NCBI GenBank assembly: GCA_018667995.1
Contig: JABIQT010000507.1
Coordinates: 1 to 7,712 of the forward strand
Source of the DNA: Candidatus Latescibacterota bacterium
GTDB taxonomy: Bacteria; JAAXHH01; JABIQT01
Direction of reading: 5' to 3'
Length of the DNA: 7,712 nucleotides
Shown here piece by piece: positions 1-6,308 of the stretch. Below the pieces are notes generated by a model. It was not told the DNA's origin. It ran no database searches and saw only the letters and a list, made by a program, of their open reading frames with translations. Both the position numbers and the translations under genes were made by a program. Position 1 is the stretch's first letter. Each line of letters starts with the position of its first letter.

Positions 1-285
1 AGAATCAGATCTCTGGCCATCGACCGTATTCAAAACGACTGTTTTTTCCTACTGCACCCTGACGTGATCAAAGACAAGAACCACATGAAACGATTTGAAT
101 CGGCCATAGCATTCTGGGACATGACCAATCGCGAAGACTGGCAGGTGTGCGAGCAAATGCAGCAGGGACTTCGATCACGGAGGTTTGAGCGCGGACGCTA
201 TTCCGGTCAGGAAGATATTCTGTATGCACTGGATAAAGAGGTGTTACGCGCGTTGGGACGTGATGTCGATCGACACGGGGCCTGA
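1..285 (+). CDS. Rieske-type aromatic ring-hydroxylating oxygenase alpha subunit, C-terminal end (partial)
   Basis: The reading frame is open from the first base and ends at TGA 283-285, leaving 94 visible residues of a gene that begins left of the window. The segment NREDWQVCEQMQQGL (visible residues 43-57), followed by a charged stretch, G65, and a helix ending EVLRALG, matches the C-terminal catalytic region of Rieske non-heme iron oxygenase alpha subunits. There an Asp in an E/DD-x-x-x-x-E-x-x-Q-x-G context supplies the carboxylate ligand of the mononuclear iron; D46 is the likely ligand here. The Rieske [2Fe-2S] domain would lie upstream and is not visible. The family hydroxylates or dealkylates aromatic rings or quaternary amines such as carnitine and betaines with NAD(P)H-derived electrons. 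The substrate cannot be told from this end. The acyl-CoA ligase gene follows in the same direction after 95 nt, so they may be co-transcribed. Family fairly sure, specificity unknown. Confidence 0.72.
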   Translation, partial: RIRSLAIDRIQNDCFFLLHPDVIKDKNHMKRFESAIAFWDMTNREDWQVCEQMQQGLRSRRFERGRYSGQEDILYALDKEVLRALGRDVDRHGA

Positions 286-344
286 GGCGGCGATTTCCAT
301 AATCTTGAAGTACCGACCTGCCATATAGTGCTAGACCTGCATGC

Positions 345-370
345 AAAAGATCTTTTCGATCAGAAAAGGA
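345..370 (+). promoter_or_regulatory. Ribosome binding site of prpE inside a small inverted repeat
   Basis: The Shine-Dalgarno-like AAAGGA at 365-370 decides the GTG start at 381. Its first bases belong to an inverted repeat, CTTTTC (352-357) and GAAAAG (363-368), separated by five bases, so the mRNA could fold a 6-bp hairpin that partly covers the site. The left arm also belongs to a perfect 12-bp palindrome AAAAGATCTTTT (345-356), which could act as a competing fold or a protein site. The stem is A/T-rich and weak, so regulation is inference only. Confidence 0.35.
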
Positions 371-380
371 CACTATCCTC

Positions 381-2294
381 GTGACCGAATTCGACGACAT
401 ATATCGACGATCTCTCGATGAGCCCGAGGCCTTCTGGGCCGAGGCTGCCGGGCAGGTTCACTGGCATCATCCGTATGACTCCGTCTTTGATGACTCGTTA
501 TCGCCTCGATATAGCTGGTTCCCCGGTGGAAGACTCAATACCTGCTACAATGCCCTCGACATACATGTGGAGAATGGGCGCGGTGCTCAAACAGCTCTGA
601 TCTATGACAGTCCGGTGACCCATACGGTTCGGTCCTACAGCTATGAGCACCTTCTCGAAAAAACAGCATGCTTCGCAGGCGTTTTGAAAGCACAGGGAGT
701 GCGGGCAGGTGATCGCATCATTATCTATATGCCCATGATTCCGGAGACGGTCATCGCCATGTTGGCCTGTGCCCGCATTGGGGCTGTTCATTCCGTGGTG
801 TTCGGTGGATTCGCCGCACGCGAACTCGCGACGCGTATAGACGATGCAGAACCCCTGATCATTCTCACCGCATCTTGCGGTATTGACGGCGACAAAATCA
901 TCCCCTACAAACCGCTGCTGGATGAGGCTATCAGTCTTGCCAAACATAGCCCCTTGCGATGCATCGTTTTCCAGCGGCCCGAAGTCCGTGCCAGTCTGGC
1001 AGATGAACGTGATCTGGACTGGTCAGAGTGCCTGACGAAGGCCGTACCGGCAGGCTGCGTACCCGTTACATCTACGGACCCACTCTATATTCTGTATACA
1101 TCAGGCACCACCGGCATACCCAAGGGAGTCGTCAGAGACAACGGAGGCCACCTTGTCGCACTTCAATGGAGCATGAAGAACATATACGATCTTGATGCAG
1201 GAGATGTCTATTGGGCCGCGTCGGACGTCGGTTGGGTGGTCGGTCACTCGTATATCGTTTACGGACCACTTTTTCGAGGCTGTACTACCATATTATATGA
1301 GGGTAAACCGGTCGGAACGCCCGATCCAGGAGCGTTCTGGCGAGTAGTTTCGGAGCACAAAGTAAATGTACTCTTCACGGCTCCCACAGCGTTCAGAGCA
1401 ATAAAGCGGGAAGATCCGGAAGGACAGTTAATAGGGAATTACGATCTCACATCCCTGCGCAGTCTGTTTCTGGCAGGTGAGCGTTGCGATACGGATACGC
1501 TCGGTTGGGCCACCGAAAAACTGAAAATCCCTGTGATAGATCACTGGTGGCAGACAGAAACGGGGTGGCCAGTGGGCGCAAACTGCCTAGGTCTTGGAAT
1601 GCGACCTATCAAACCTGGATCATGTGCCAAAGCTGTACCAGGCTATGACATACGTGTTTTGGACGATGAGGGAACCGAAGTCGCCCCCAACGCGATCGGA
1701 AATGTAGTTATCAAATTGCCATTGCCCCCTGGATGCCTACCCACGCTGTGGCAAAACGATCACGGATTTCAGACGACCTACCTGGACACCTACCCCGGAT
1801 ACTATCTCACGGCTGACGCTGGTTACAAAGATGAGGACGACTACCTCTTCATAATGAGTCGTACGGACGACATCATCAATGTGGCCGGACACCGCCTCTC
1901 GACGGGAGGAATGGAGGAGGTGCTTTCCTCACATCCAGACGTGGCCGAGTGTGCGATCGTTGGAATTGCTGATGAGCTGAAAGGTGAAATACCGTGTGGG
2001 TTTGTCGTCTTGAGTGCCGGTGTTACTCGTGAGATTGACCTAATCCTGGCTGAACTGATCCAGTTGGTCCGCAATGAAATTGGTCCAGTGGCCTCCTTTA
2101 AGCTGGCGACGGGCGTGCAGCGGCTCCCCAAGACGCGGTCGGGTAAGATCCTCAGGGGGACCATTAAGAAAATTGCCGATGGAGAGACGTATCGAGTTCC
2201 CGCTACAATTGACGATCCAGACATTCTGAACGAAATCACTCAATCGCTTGCTTCGTTGGGGTACCCCAAGAATCAAGTTTCGCCGCTTCGATGA
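381..2294 (+). CDS. prpE: Propionyl-CoA synthetase (propionate--CoA ligase, ACSS3/PrpE type)
   Basis: A 637-residue AMP-forming acyl-CoA synthetase. It probably activates propionate, or another short-chain acid, with ATP and CoA in the cytoplasm to give propionyl-CoA, AMP and PPi. The N-terminal acetyl-CoA-synthetase cap region (about 1-60, with a YSWFPGGRLNTCYNALDIHV-like block) is present. The ATP-binding loop TSGTTGIPKG spans 240-249. DHWWQTETGW (387-396) has Trp after TETG, as in PrpE/ACSS3, where acetyl-CoA synthetases normally have Gly. The FLAGERCD block just before it is also PrpE-like. The hinge RTDDIINVAGHRLSTG begins at R494, and the catalytic, usually acylation-regulated Lys is K589 in KTRSGKILR (584-592). 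Length is normal for the family. The GTG start at 381 is chosen because AAAGGA (365-370) lies 10 nt upstream; the N-terminus then aligns with the family. Its partner upstream is a Rieske oxygenase. Acetate or butyrate as main substrate is not excluded. Confidence 0.9.
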   Translation: MTEFDDIYRRSLDEPEAFWAEAAGQVHWHHPYDSVFDDSLSPRYSWFPGGRLNTCYNALDIHVENGRGAQTALIYDSPVTHTVRSYSYEHLLEKTACFAGVLKAQGVRAGDRIIIYMPMIPETVIAMLACARIGAVHSVVFGGFAARELATRIDDAEPLIILTASCGIDGDKIIPYKPLLDEAISLAKHSPLRCIVFQRPEVRASLADERDLDWSECLTKAVPAGCVPVTSTDPLYILYTSGTTGIPKGVVRDNGGHLVALQWSMKNIYDLDAGDVYWAASDVGWVVGHSYIVYGPLFRGCTTILYEGKPVGTPDPGAFWRVVSEHKVNVLFTAPTAFRAIKREDPEGQLIGNYDLTSLRSLFLAGERCDTDTLGWATEKLKIPVIDHWWQTETGWPVGANCLGLGMRPIKPGSCAKAVPGYDIRVLDDEGTEVAPNAIGNVVIKLPLPPGCLPTLWQNDHGFQTTYLDTYPGYYLTADAGYKDEDDYLFIMSRTDDIINVAGHRLSTGGMEEVLSSHPDVAECAIVGIADELKGEIPCGFVVLSAGVTREIDLILAELIQLVRNEIGPVASFKLATGVQRLPKTRSGKILRGTIKKIADGETYRVPATIDDPDILNEITQSLASLGYPKNQVSPLR

Positions 2295-2519
2295 GCAACG
2301 GGCATTCGACATGGATCAGACCATGATGGCATATAGCCTTCCGGCAACAGCTCTGCGCACTATAGGCCGCTGACTCACGCAGGAAAGGGTAATTGACGGC
2401 CCCAATTCAACTACCGACCTCTCCCGAACTTGTTCAATACCAATCTCGAATCCAGAAACACCTGAGACTCTATATCCGGTCGCGCCTCCTGCTACTTACA
2501 GTGAGATTGAGAGGGTACA
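2295..2519. other. Intergenic gap between prpE and the serpin gene
   Basis: The gap (2295-2518/2519) must contain the end of the prpE transcript and the start of the serpin transcript. A 5-bp inverted repeat CATGG/CCATG (2310-2325) follows the prpE stop but has no T-run, so it is a poor terminator. TTGAC at 2393-2397 and TATATC at 2471-2476 resemble promoter hexamers but are not correctly spaced with partners. No small ORF or RNA gene is convincing. Confidence 0.4.
2509..2515 (+). promoter_or_regulatory. Shine-Dalgarno site of the serpin gene
   Basis: GAGAGGG lies four bases before ATG 2520, a rather short spacing. A second start, ATG 2562, has GAAGG at 2547-2551 with a 10-nt spacing, so the true N-terminus may be 14 residues shorter. 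Confidence 0.45.
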
Positions 2520-3719
2520 ATGACAGAGTATCCTGAATACTTCGGCGAAGGCGCACATACTATGTCGCCATCAGACCGGGTGCGCGTGCTGAATCTGGCC
2601 AGGAATTTTGATAATCCCGGATGGTCCATCTTTCCAAAACTGGATCATCACAAGAATCAGGCGATTTCACCGTTGAGTGTCTCGATCTCCCTGGCTATGC
2701 TCCTGCCTGGATCGGCAGGAAAGACGTTGCAGGAGCTAGCGGATATCCTTGGGTTAGATAGATCTGTGTCGGATGCATTGCCACTACTTGGGAAATACAT
2801 CCATGAAATTGCTTGCGGCAAACAGAGTGAGCAAAACCGGTTGCATATCGCCAACGGTGCATTTCTGAACGATACCGCCGGAAGTGTGGCGCCCCTCTAC
2901 GTGGATGTAATTAGGAAACACCTTTGGGCGGAGTGTGTATCAGTAGACTTCTCGCGACCGGTTCAGACGGTGGAAACCATCAATAATTGGGTGAATCGTC
3001 ATACCCGGAGTAAGATTCCGGTGCTGATCTCCAAGGAAGACCTGGCCAATACAGCCAGCTTGATTCTGGTCAATGCTTTGTACATGGATACTCAATGGAC
3101 ATTTGAGTTCGATCTCGAGCAGACCAAGCCTGAACCATTCCACCTCGATGACCGAGGAAAAGAGGCATCGGTCGAAGTACAGATGATGCGCGGAGAATTC
3201 GCGTGCCCAGTGAGGCGACACAATGGAGGGCACTTCGTTGCAGTCGCTCTGCCCATGAATGGTAACCTGTCTTTTGAGGTCATTCTGCCCGAGAAGGGCT
3301 ATTTTGAGAAGGTTCTGGATTCTATAACGCCGGGCTATCTGGCTGATACCACAGACGTGAGCACCAATGTGAATCTTGGGTTACCCAGATTCTCAATGGA
3401 ATCTACTTCACAGATAGGGGAGCTCTTGCAGGGGGCAGGCCTGGAAACGGCCTTTGATGCTCGGGCAGATTTCTCGGGTATCACGGGTGTAAGGGGAGAT
3501 TTCGGTATGGAAAATATCGTCCACAAGGTCCGCGTAGAGGTCGCTGAAGAGGGCGTGAAGGCCGCTGCTGTGACGGCCAATCTCTTTGCTACCGGGCTAA
3601 CAGACCGGTTCACAGAAACGGAGTGCCTCACCGTGGATCGCCCATTCTTTTACCGAATATCGGAGAACCTCGTCAAGCTCAGTCTCTTTCTCGGGTCGGT
3701 GCGCAATCCACAGGAGTAA
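2520..3719 (+). CDS. Serpin family protein (serine protease inhibitor)
   Basis: A 399-residue serpin, close to the usual 370-400. Visible family blocks are the shutter SPLSVSISLAML (50-61), a helix like INNWVNRHTRSKI (154-166), the core strand LILVNALYMDTQW (181-193), and the C-terminal VDRPFFYRI and FLGSVRNP blocks. The hinge before the reactive-centre loop reads EEGVKAAAVTA (343-353): Glu-Glu-Gly at P17-P15 and small residues at P12-P9, as in inhibitory serpins that trap proteases by inserting the loop into sheet A. P14 is Val rather than the commoner Thr/Ser. From G345 to the Pro of RPF (P375) is 30 residues, against 25 in alpha-1-antitrypsin, so the loop is about five longer. The scissile bond is therefore uncertain: G359-L360 by N-terminal counting, or near R363/F364 by C-terminal counting. 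No signal peptide is seen, so it probably acts inside the cell. Bacterial serpins are patchily distributed, which suggests transfer. It converges on the SRAP gene. Confidence 0.93.
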   Translation: MTEYPEYFGEGAHTMSPSDRVRVLNLARNFDNPGWSIFPKLDHHKNQAISPLSVSISLAMLLPGSAGKTLQELADILGLDRSVSDALPLLGKYIHEIACGKQSEQNRLHIANGAFLNDTAGSVAPLYVDVIRKHLWAECVSVDFSRPVQTVETINNWVNRHTRSKIPVLISKEDLANTASLILVNALYMDTQWTFEFDLEQTKPEPFHLDDRGKEASVEVQMMRGEFACPVRRHNGGHFVAVALPMNGNLSFEVILPEKGYFEKVLDSITPGYLADTTDVSTNVNLGLPRFSMESTSQIGELLQGAGLETAFDARADFSGITGVRGDFGMENIVHKVRVEVAEEGVKAAAVTANLFATGLTDRFTETECLTVDRPFFYRISENLVKLSLFLGSVRNPQE

Positions 3720-3735
3720 ACCCCAGCCAGGACAC

Positions 3736-4431
3736 CTACACAGCGTCTATGAAGTCGCTACTCTCGACCGGAGTAATGCAGCTTGGATCATCTGAAGCAG
3801 GGCTGTTCACGAGTGATGAGACGGGATGCATTGCCATGAGTTCCGCCTCAAATGGCCTGAGGAGCGGCTGCAAAGTCTCAGGCGATCTTGCCGCGGGATC
3901 CAGCCAATCGTCATACGACTCCGGCCCAACAATAGCAGGCATCCGGTGGTGAATTCTGGCCATCAATTCATTGGGCTCTGTCGTGATAATGACACAGGAT
4001 TGCAGTGCGTCTCCACTCGGTTGTTTCCAGGATTCCCATAGACCGCCAAATGCGAAAGGCCGGCCGTCTGCCATATGAACTCGAATCGGAATCTTCGCTT
4101 TGCTGTCGGGTACCCGATACCACTCGTAGAAGCTGTCTGCGAATATCAGACAACGTCTCCGTCGAAATGCGTGTTTGAAGGACGGCTTCTCGTGCAGGGA
4201 TTCAGACCTCGCGTTGATCAGCTTGTTTCCAATAGCGGCGTCCTTTGCCCAGAATGGAATCAGACCCCAGTGAAACGCCTCTACTTCCCCCCCATTGTTG
4301 TTTGCGGCCACAGCAACGGGCTGTGTGGGCGCGATGTTGTACCGGATCGGTAAGTTGGTGGGAAAAACAAAATCCGGGAAGGTCTGGAGCAGTGTATTTC
4401 GATCGGCGGCCAGCGTATAACGTCCACACAT
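3736..4431 (-). CDS. SRAP-domain protein (YedK/HMCES family), abasic-site DNA-protein crosslinker
   Basis: A 231-residue SOS-response-associated peptidase (SRAP) domain protein. In this family the initiator Met is removed and Cys2 forms a stable thiazolidine crosslink with an abasic site in single-stranded DNA, protecting it from strand breaks. All hallmarks are present: MCGRYTL at the N-terminus with C2, RYNIAPTQ (30-37), NARSE (73-77) whose Asn and Arg hold the DNA, FYEW with E103, and IHHRMP (160-165) with H161 as the catalytic His. The C-terminal block HPVSSLVNSP followed by D-D-P is also typical. Length fits the family. The start is fixed by the obligatory Met-Cys and by AGGGGG (4440-4445) eight bases upstream. 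That site overlaps the TAG of the upstream binding-protein gene, so translation is probably coupled to it. No SOS box is evident directly before it. The stop lies 16 nt from the serpin stop on the other strand. Confidence 0.95.
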   Translation of the reverse strand: MCGRYTLAADRNTLLQTFPDFVFPTNLPIRYNIAPTQPVAVAANNNGGEVEAFHWGLIPFWAKDAAIGNKLINARSESLHEKPSFKHAFRRRRCLIFADSFYEWYRVPDSKAKIPIRVHMADGRPFAFGGLWESWKQPSGDALQSCVIITTEPNELMARIHHRMPAIVGPESYDDWLDPAARSPETLQPLLRPFEAELMAMHPVSSLVNSPASDDPSCITPVESSDFIDAV

Positions 4432-4439
4432 GAAGGAGT

Positions 4440-4446
4440 CCCCCTA
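4440..4446 (-). promoter_or_regulatory. Shine-Dalgarno site of the SRAP gene overlapping the upstream stop codon
   Basis: On the minus strand TAGGGGG contains both the TAG stop of the binding-protein gene (4446-4444) and the AGGGGG ribosome site (4445-4440). It is followed by an 8-nt spacer to ATG 4431. This arrangement favours re-initiation or coupling by the same ribosomes. Confidence 0.6.
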
Positions 4447-6111
4447 TCGTGCCACGTTGTTGCCAATATAAACATCGGTGTAGGACAGAGCGCCCACAGT
4501 GCCGTCGCTATTCCGCTCATAGCCCTTGATCCACTGTTTACGAAGCCCCAGTGTCAAAGGATGGAATACAAAGGCCGCACCATAATCCTTTACCAGAATC
4601 TCATCTGCCTCTTGATAGAGTTTGACGCGGCGCGCCTTGTCCAGCTCTGACGCGGCCTCCTCCACCAGTAAATCGAATGATTCTACCTGCCAGTCATGCC
4701 TGGCCGCCCCCTTGGGCTGCGAGTGCCACGTCATATCCAGCATGTTGCGCGGATCTACGTAGTCTGCTACGAATCGAAGAAAACCGAATGGCATGTCCCA
4801 GTCCATCAATCGGCTCATGTATGCAGATCTGTCTGCAGACCTGACTGTGGCGTCAATCCCCAGGTGTTCTTTCAGCATCTGCTGAATCGCCACGCCCGCC
4901 AGCTTCATAGATGGTGAGGGTGAACGAATCCACATTTCGAGTTTCGGAAATCCACGACCGTTCGGGAATCCAGCCTCCCGCATTAGAGCTTTTGCGCGGA
5001 CCGGGTCATATGACTGATACTGTTTCATGGCCTGACCGTTGTACTCAATAAAGTCCGGCGGAATCATGGAGTAGGCTGGCACGGCTGATCCCCGCAAAAC
5101 AACTCTACAAATAGCCTCCCGGTTGATAACTCTGGAAAAGGCCTCTCGCACACGGATATCGTTGAACGGAGCCTCCTTTGTTCGGAAAAAGAGGTACCAC
5201 GTGGTTCTGCCGGGAGACTTGATCAGATCGGGCTTAAGACGTGGATCTGCCTCAATACGATCCAGGTCGGCGATATCGACGGTTTCCACATCAACTTCGT
5301 TATTTTCATATGACAGAACGGTCGCATTGCCCGCCTCCCGAAAGGGATGGACGACCTCCTCCAGATATGGTTTATGGGGACCATTATAGAAAGGATCGGG
5401 CGTAAAACTCATGTGGCTACCATATGACCACTCGTTCAGACGGAACGGCGAATTAGAGACAATATTTTCCACTTCTGTCCATTTCTTCCCGTGTTTTTCT
5501 ATGGCCCACTTCGGAGCTGGATAAGCCAGGGAGAAAGACACTATGTGGGGAAGGTGGGGAGTGGCTTCGGTTGTCTCGATGACTACCGTCAGATCGTCAA
5601 GAGCCCGAATACCCAGTTGATTCAGATCCTGAATAGTGCCCTGGCTGACTTCCTTCGCATTTTTGATGTCATAATAGAAGAAGGCGTATGGATTGGCTAC
5701 TTGGGGATCGAGCATCCTCTGGTAACCAAAGACAAAGTCCTGCGCGGTTACTGGACGACCATCGCTCCACCGAGCTCCAGGGCGTAGATGAAACGTCCAG
5801 ATGCGGCCATCTTCCGACACGGAATATCGTTCGGCGGCGGCCGGGATCGGTTGCCAATTGGAATCTCGCGTAAGCAGAGGCTCGAACGGCAAAATTGTCG
5901 ACTCACCATCATAAAGATTGATGCTGATGTCCAGACTGCGAGGCTCCGGACTCATCATTCGAAGAATCTGCTGCGAAGGCGGCGCGGCGTCTGGCGGCAG
6001 CACCCGGCCGACCGAGTTTGTGTACTGGTTTGTTTGCGACATCACGCCATGGGTGAAACCAACTGCCAAGGCTGCGACACTGGCGACTCCGATCTTACCC
6101 CAGACTGTCAT
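4444..6111 (-). CDS. Periplasmic oligopeptide-binding protein of an ABC transporter (SBP_bac_5, OppA-like)
   Basis: A 555-residue family-5 extracellular solute-binding protein, a usual length for OppA-type receptors that deliver peptides (sometimes murein peptides, nickel or sugars) to an ABC permease. The N-terminus has a signal peptide: K6, a hydrophobic run of about residues 7-19, and probable cleavage after VMS (23-25). There is no lipobox Cys, so a soluble periplasmic protein is expected. The family signature WSDGRPVTAQDFVFGYQRML runs from W115, followed by LDP, ANPYAFF and the NA of IKNAKEV. Typical later blocks are FNDIRVREAFSRVINREAI, IPPDF, DPVRAKALMREAGFPNGRGF, and the ending GYERN...YTDVYI. 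ATG 6111 is supported by GGAGG (6118-6122) six bases upstream. No permease or ATPase genes follow; the next gene is the unrelated SRAP gene 12 nt on. It therefore looks like an orphan receptor using a transporter encoded elsewhere. The ligand is unknown. Confidence 0.93.
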   Translation of the reverse strand: MTVWGKIGVASVAALAVGFTHGVMSQTNQYTNSVGRVLPPDAAPPSQQILRMMSPEPRSLDISINLYDGESTILPFEPLLTRDSNWQPIPAAAERYSVSEDGRIWTFHLRPGARWSDGRPVTAQDFVFGYQRMLDPQVANPYAFFYYDIKNAKEVSQGTIQDLNQLGIRALDDLTVVIETTEATPHLPHIVSFSLAYPAPKWAIEKHGKKWTEVENIVSNSPFRLNEWSYGSHMSFTPDPFYNGPHKPYLEEVVHPFREAGNATVLSYENNEVDVETVDIADLDRIEADPRLKPDLIKSPGRTTWYLFFRTKEAPFNDIRVREAFSRVINREAICRVVLRGSAVPAYSMIPPDFIEYNGQAMKQYQSYDPVRAKALMREAGFPNGRGFPKLEMWIRSPSPSMKLAGVAIQQMLKEHLGIDATVRSADRSAYMSRLMDWDMPFGFLRFVADYVDPRNMLDMTWHSQPKGAARHDWQVESFDLLVEEAASELDKARRVKLYQEADEILVKDYGAAFVFHPLTLGLRKQWIKGYERNSDGTVGALSYTDVYIGNNVAR

Positions 6112-6117
6112 ACAGAT

Positions 6118-6122
6118 CCTCC
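6118..6122 (-). promoter_or_regulatory. Shine-Dalgarno site of the oligopeptide-binding protein gene
   Basis: GGAGG on the minus strand, six bases before ATG 6111, is the strongest ribosome binding site in the window and fixes that start. Confidence 0.7.
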
Positions 6123-6201
6123 GATAGTATTCCGTGAGTTACATCCAACTTAACAGATGCGGTACGGGCAATCCGATAGAGCGCGTCGAAAATTAGTCAT
6201 T

Positions 6202-6290
6202 GTGTGCTCGCGTAGGTGTGAATGTAGCGTCCCGTGTGCTCGCATCATTTTCTTCGGAATATCTGAAGAATGTGACTCTTACGGGCACAC
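6202..6290. repeat. GTGTGCTCGC direct repeats with an inverted GTGTGC partner
   Basis: The 10-bp box GTGTGCTCGC occurs at 6202-6211 and 6234-6243, with starts 32 bp apart (about three helical turns). An inverted copy of its GTGTGC core lies at 6285-6290 as GCACAC. At DNA level these could bind one regulator on one helix face. In leftward RNA the 6290-6285 arm could pair with either downstream copy, giving two mutually exclusive folds. Function is inferred; the repeats themselves are seen. Confidence 0.4.
6250..6270. repeat. Imperfect 21-nt palindrome (operator or hairpin)
   Basis: The arms TTCTTC (6250-6255) and GAAGAA (6265-6270) are exact complements. A mismatched pair comes next (6256/6264), then GA/TC around a three-base centre. 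In rightward RNA the mismatch becomes a G-U pair, giving a continuous 9-bp stem. It has no following T-run, so an operator is likelier than a terminator. It sits between the GTGTGC elements. Confidence 0.4.
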
Positions 6291-6299
6291 CGTTCCCTG

Positions 6300-6308
6300 A
6301 TTATAGCA
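6300..6308 (-). promoter_or_regulatory. Extended -10 promoter candidate for the binding-protein/SRAP operon
   Basis: The minus strand reads TGCTATAAT, a perfect extended -10 element (TGnTATAAT). No good -35 is seen; TTGGAT lies 19 nt upstream and matches poorly, but extended -10 promoters can do without. Transcription would begin near 6293 and leave a leader of about 180 nt before ATG 6111 that contains the repeats and the palindrome. TATAA also supplies the TAA of the small upstream ORF. Confidence 0.42.

Noticed and set aside
68-400. 110-codon minus-strand frame over the oxygenase end and prpE start
   Set aside because: Antisense to two supported genes. Its composition is Arg/Ser-rich, as expected of a shadow frame.
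498-947. 149-codon open frame on the minus strand
   Set aside because: It lies wholly antisense to the acyl-CoA ligase, whose motifs are unambiguous. Its translation is Cys/His-rich and resembles no family.
2310-2325. Possible terminator after prpE (CATGG/CCATG)
   Set aside because: The stem is only 5 bp and no T-run follows, so it does not meet the usual pattern of an intrinsic terminator.
2393-2476. Possible serpin promoter (TTGAC and TATATC)
   Set aside because: The two elements are about 75 nt apart, and neither has a partner at 16-19 nt spacing.
2520-6111. Serpin, SRAP and binding protein as a new defence or stress system
   Set aside because: The serpin is on the opposite strand, and the genes share no evident biochemical link. 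Adjacency alone does not support a system without conserved order in other genomes.
5788-6153. 121-codon plus-strand frame over the binding-protein N-terminus
   Set aside because: Antisense to the signal peptide and mature N-terminus of a well-recognised gene. The peptide is Arg/His/Cys-rich without motifs.
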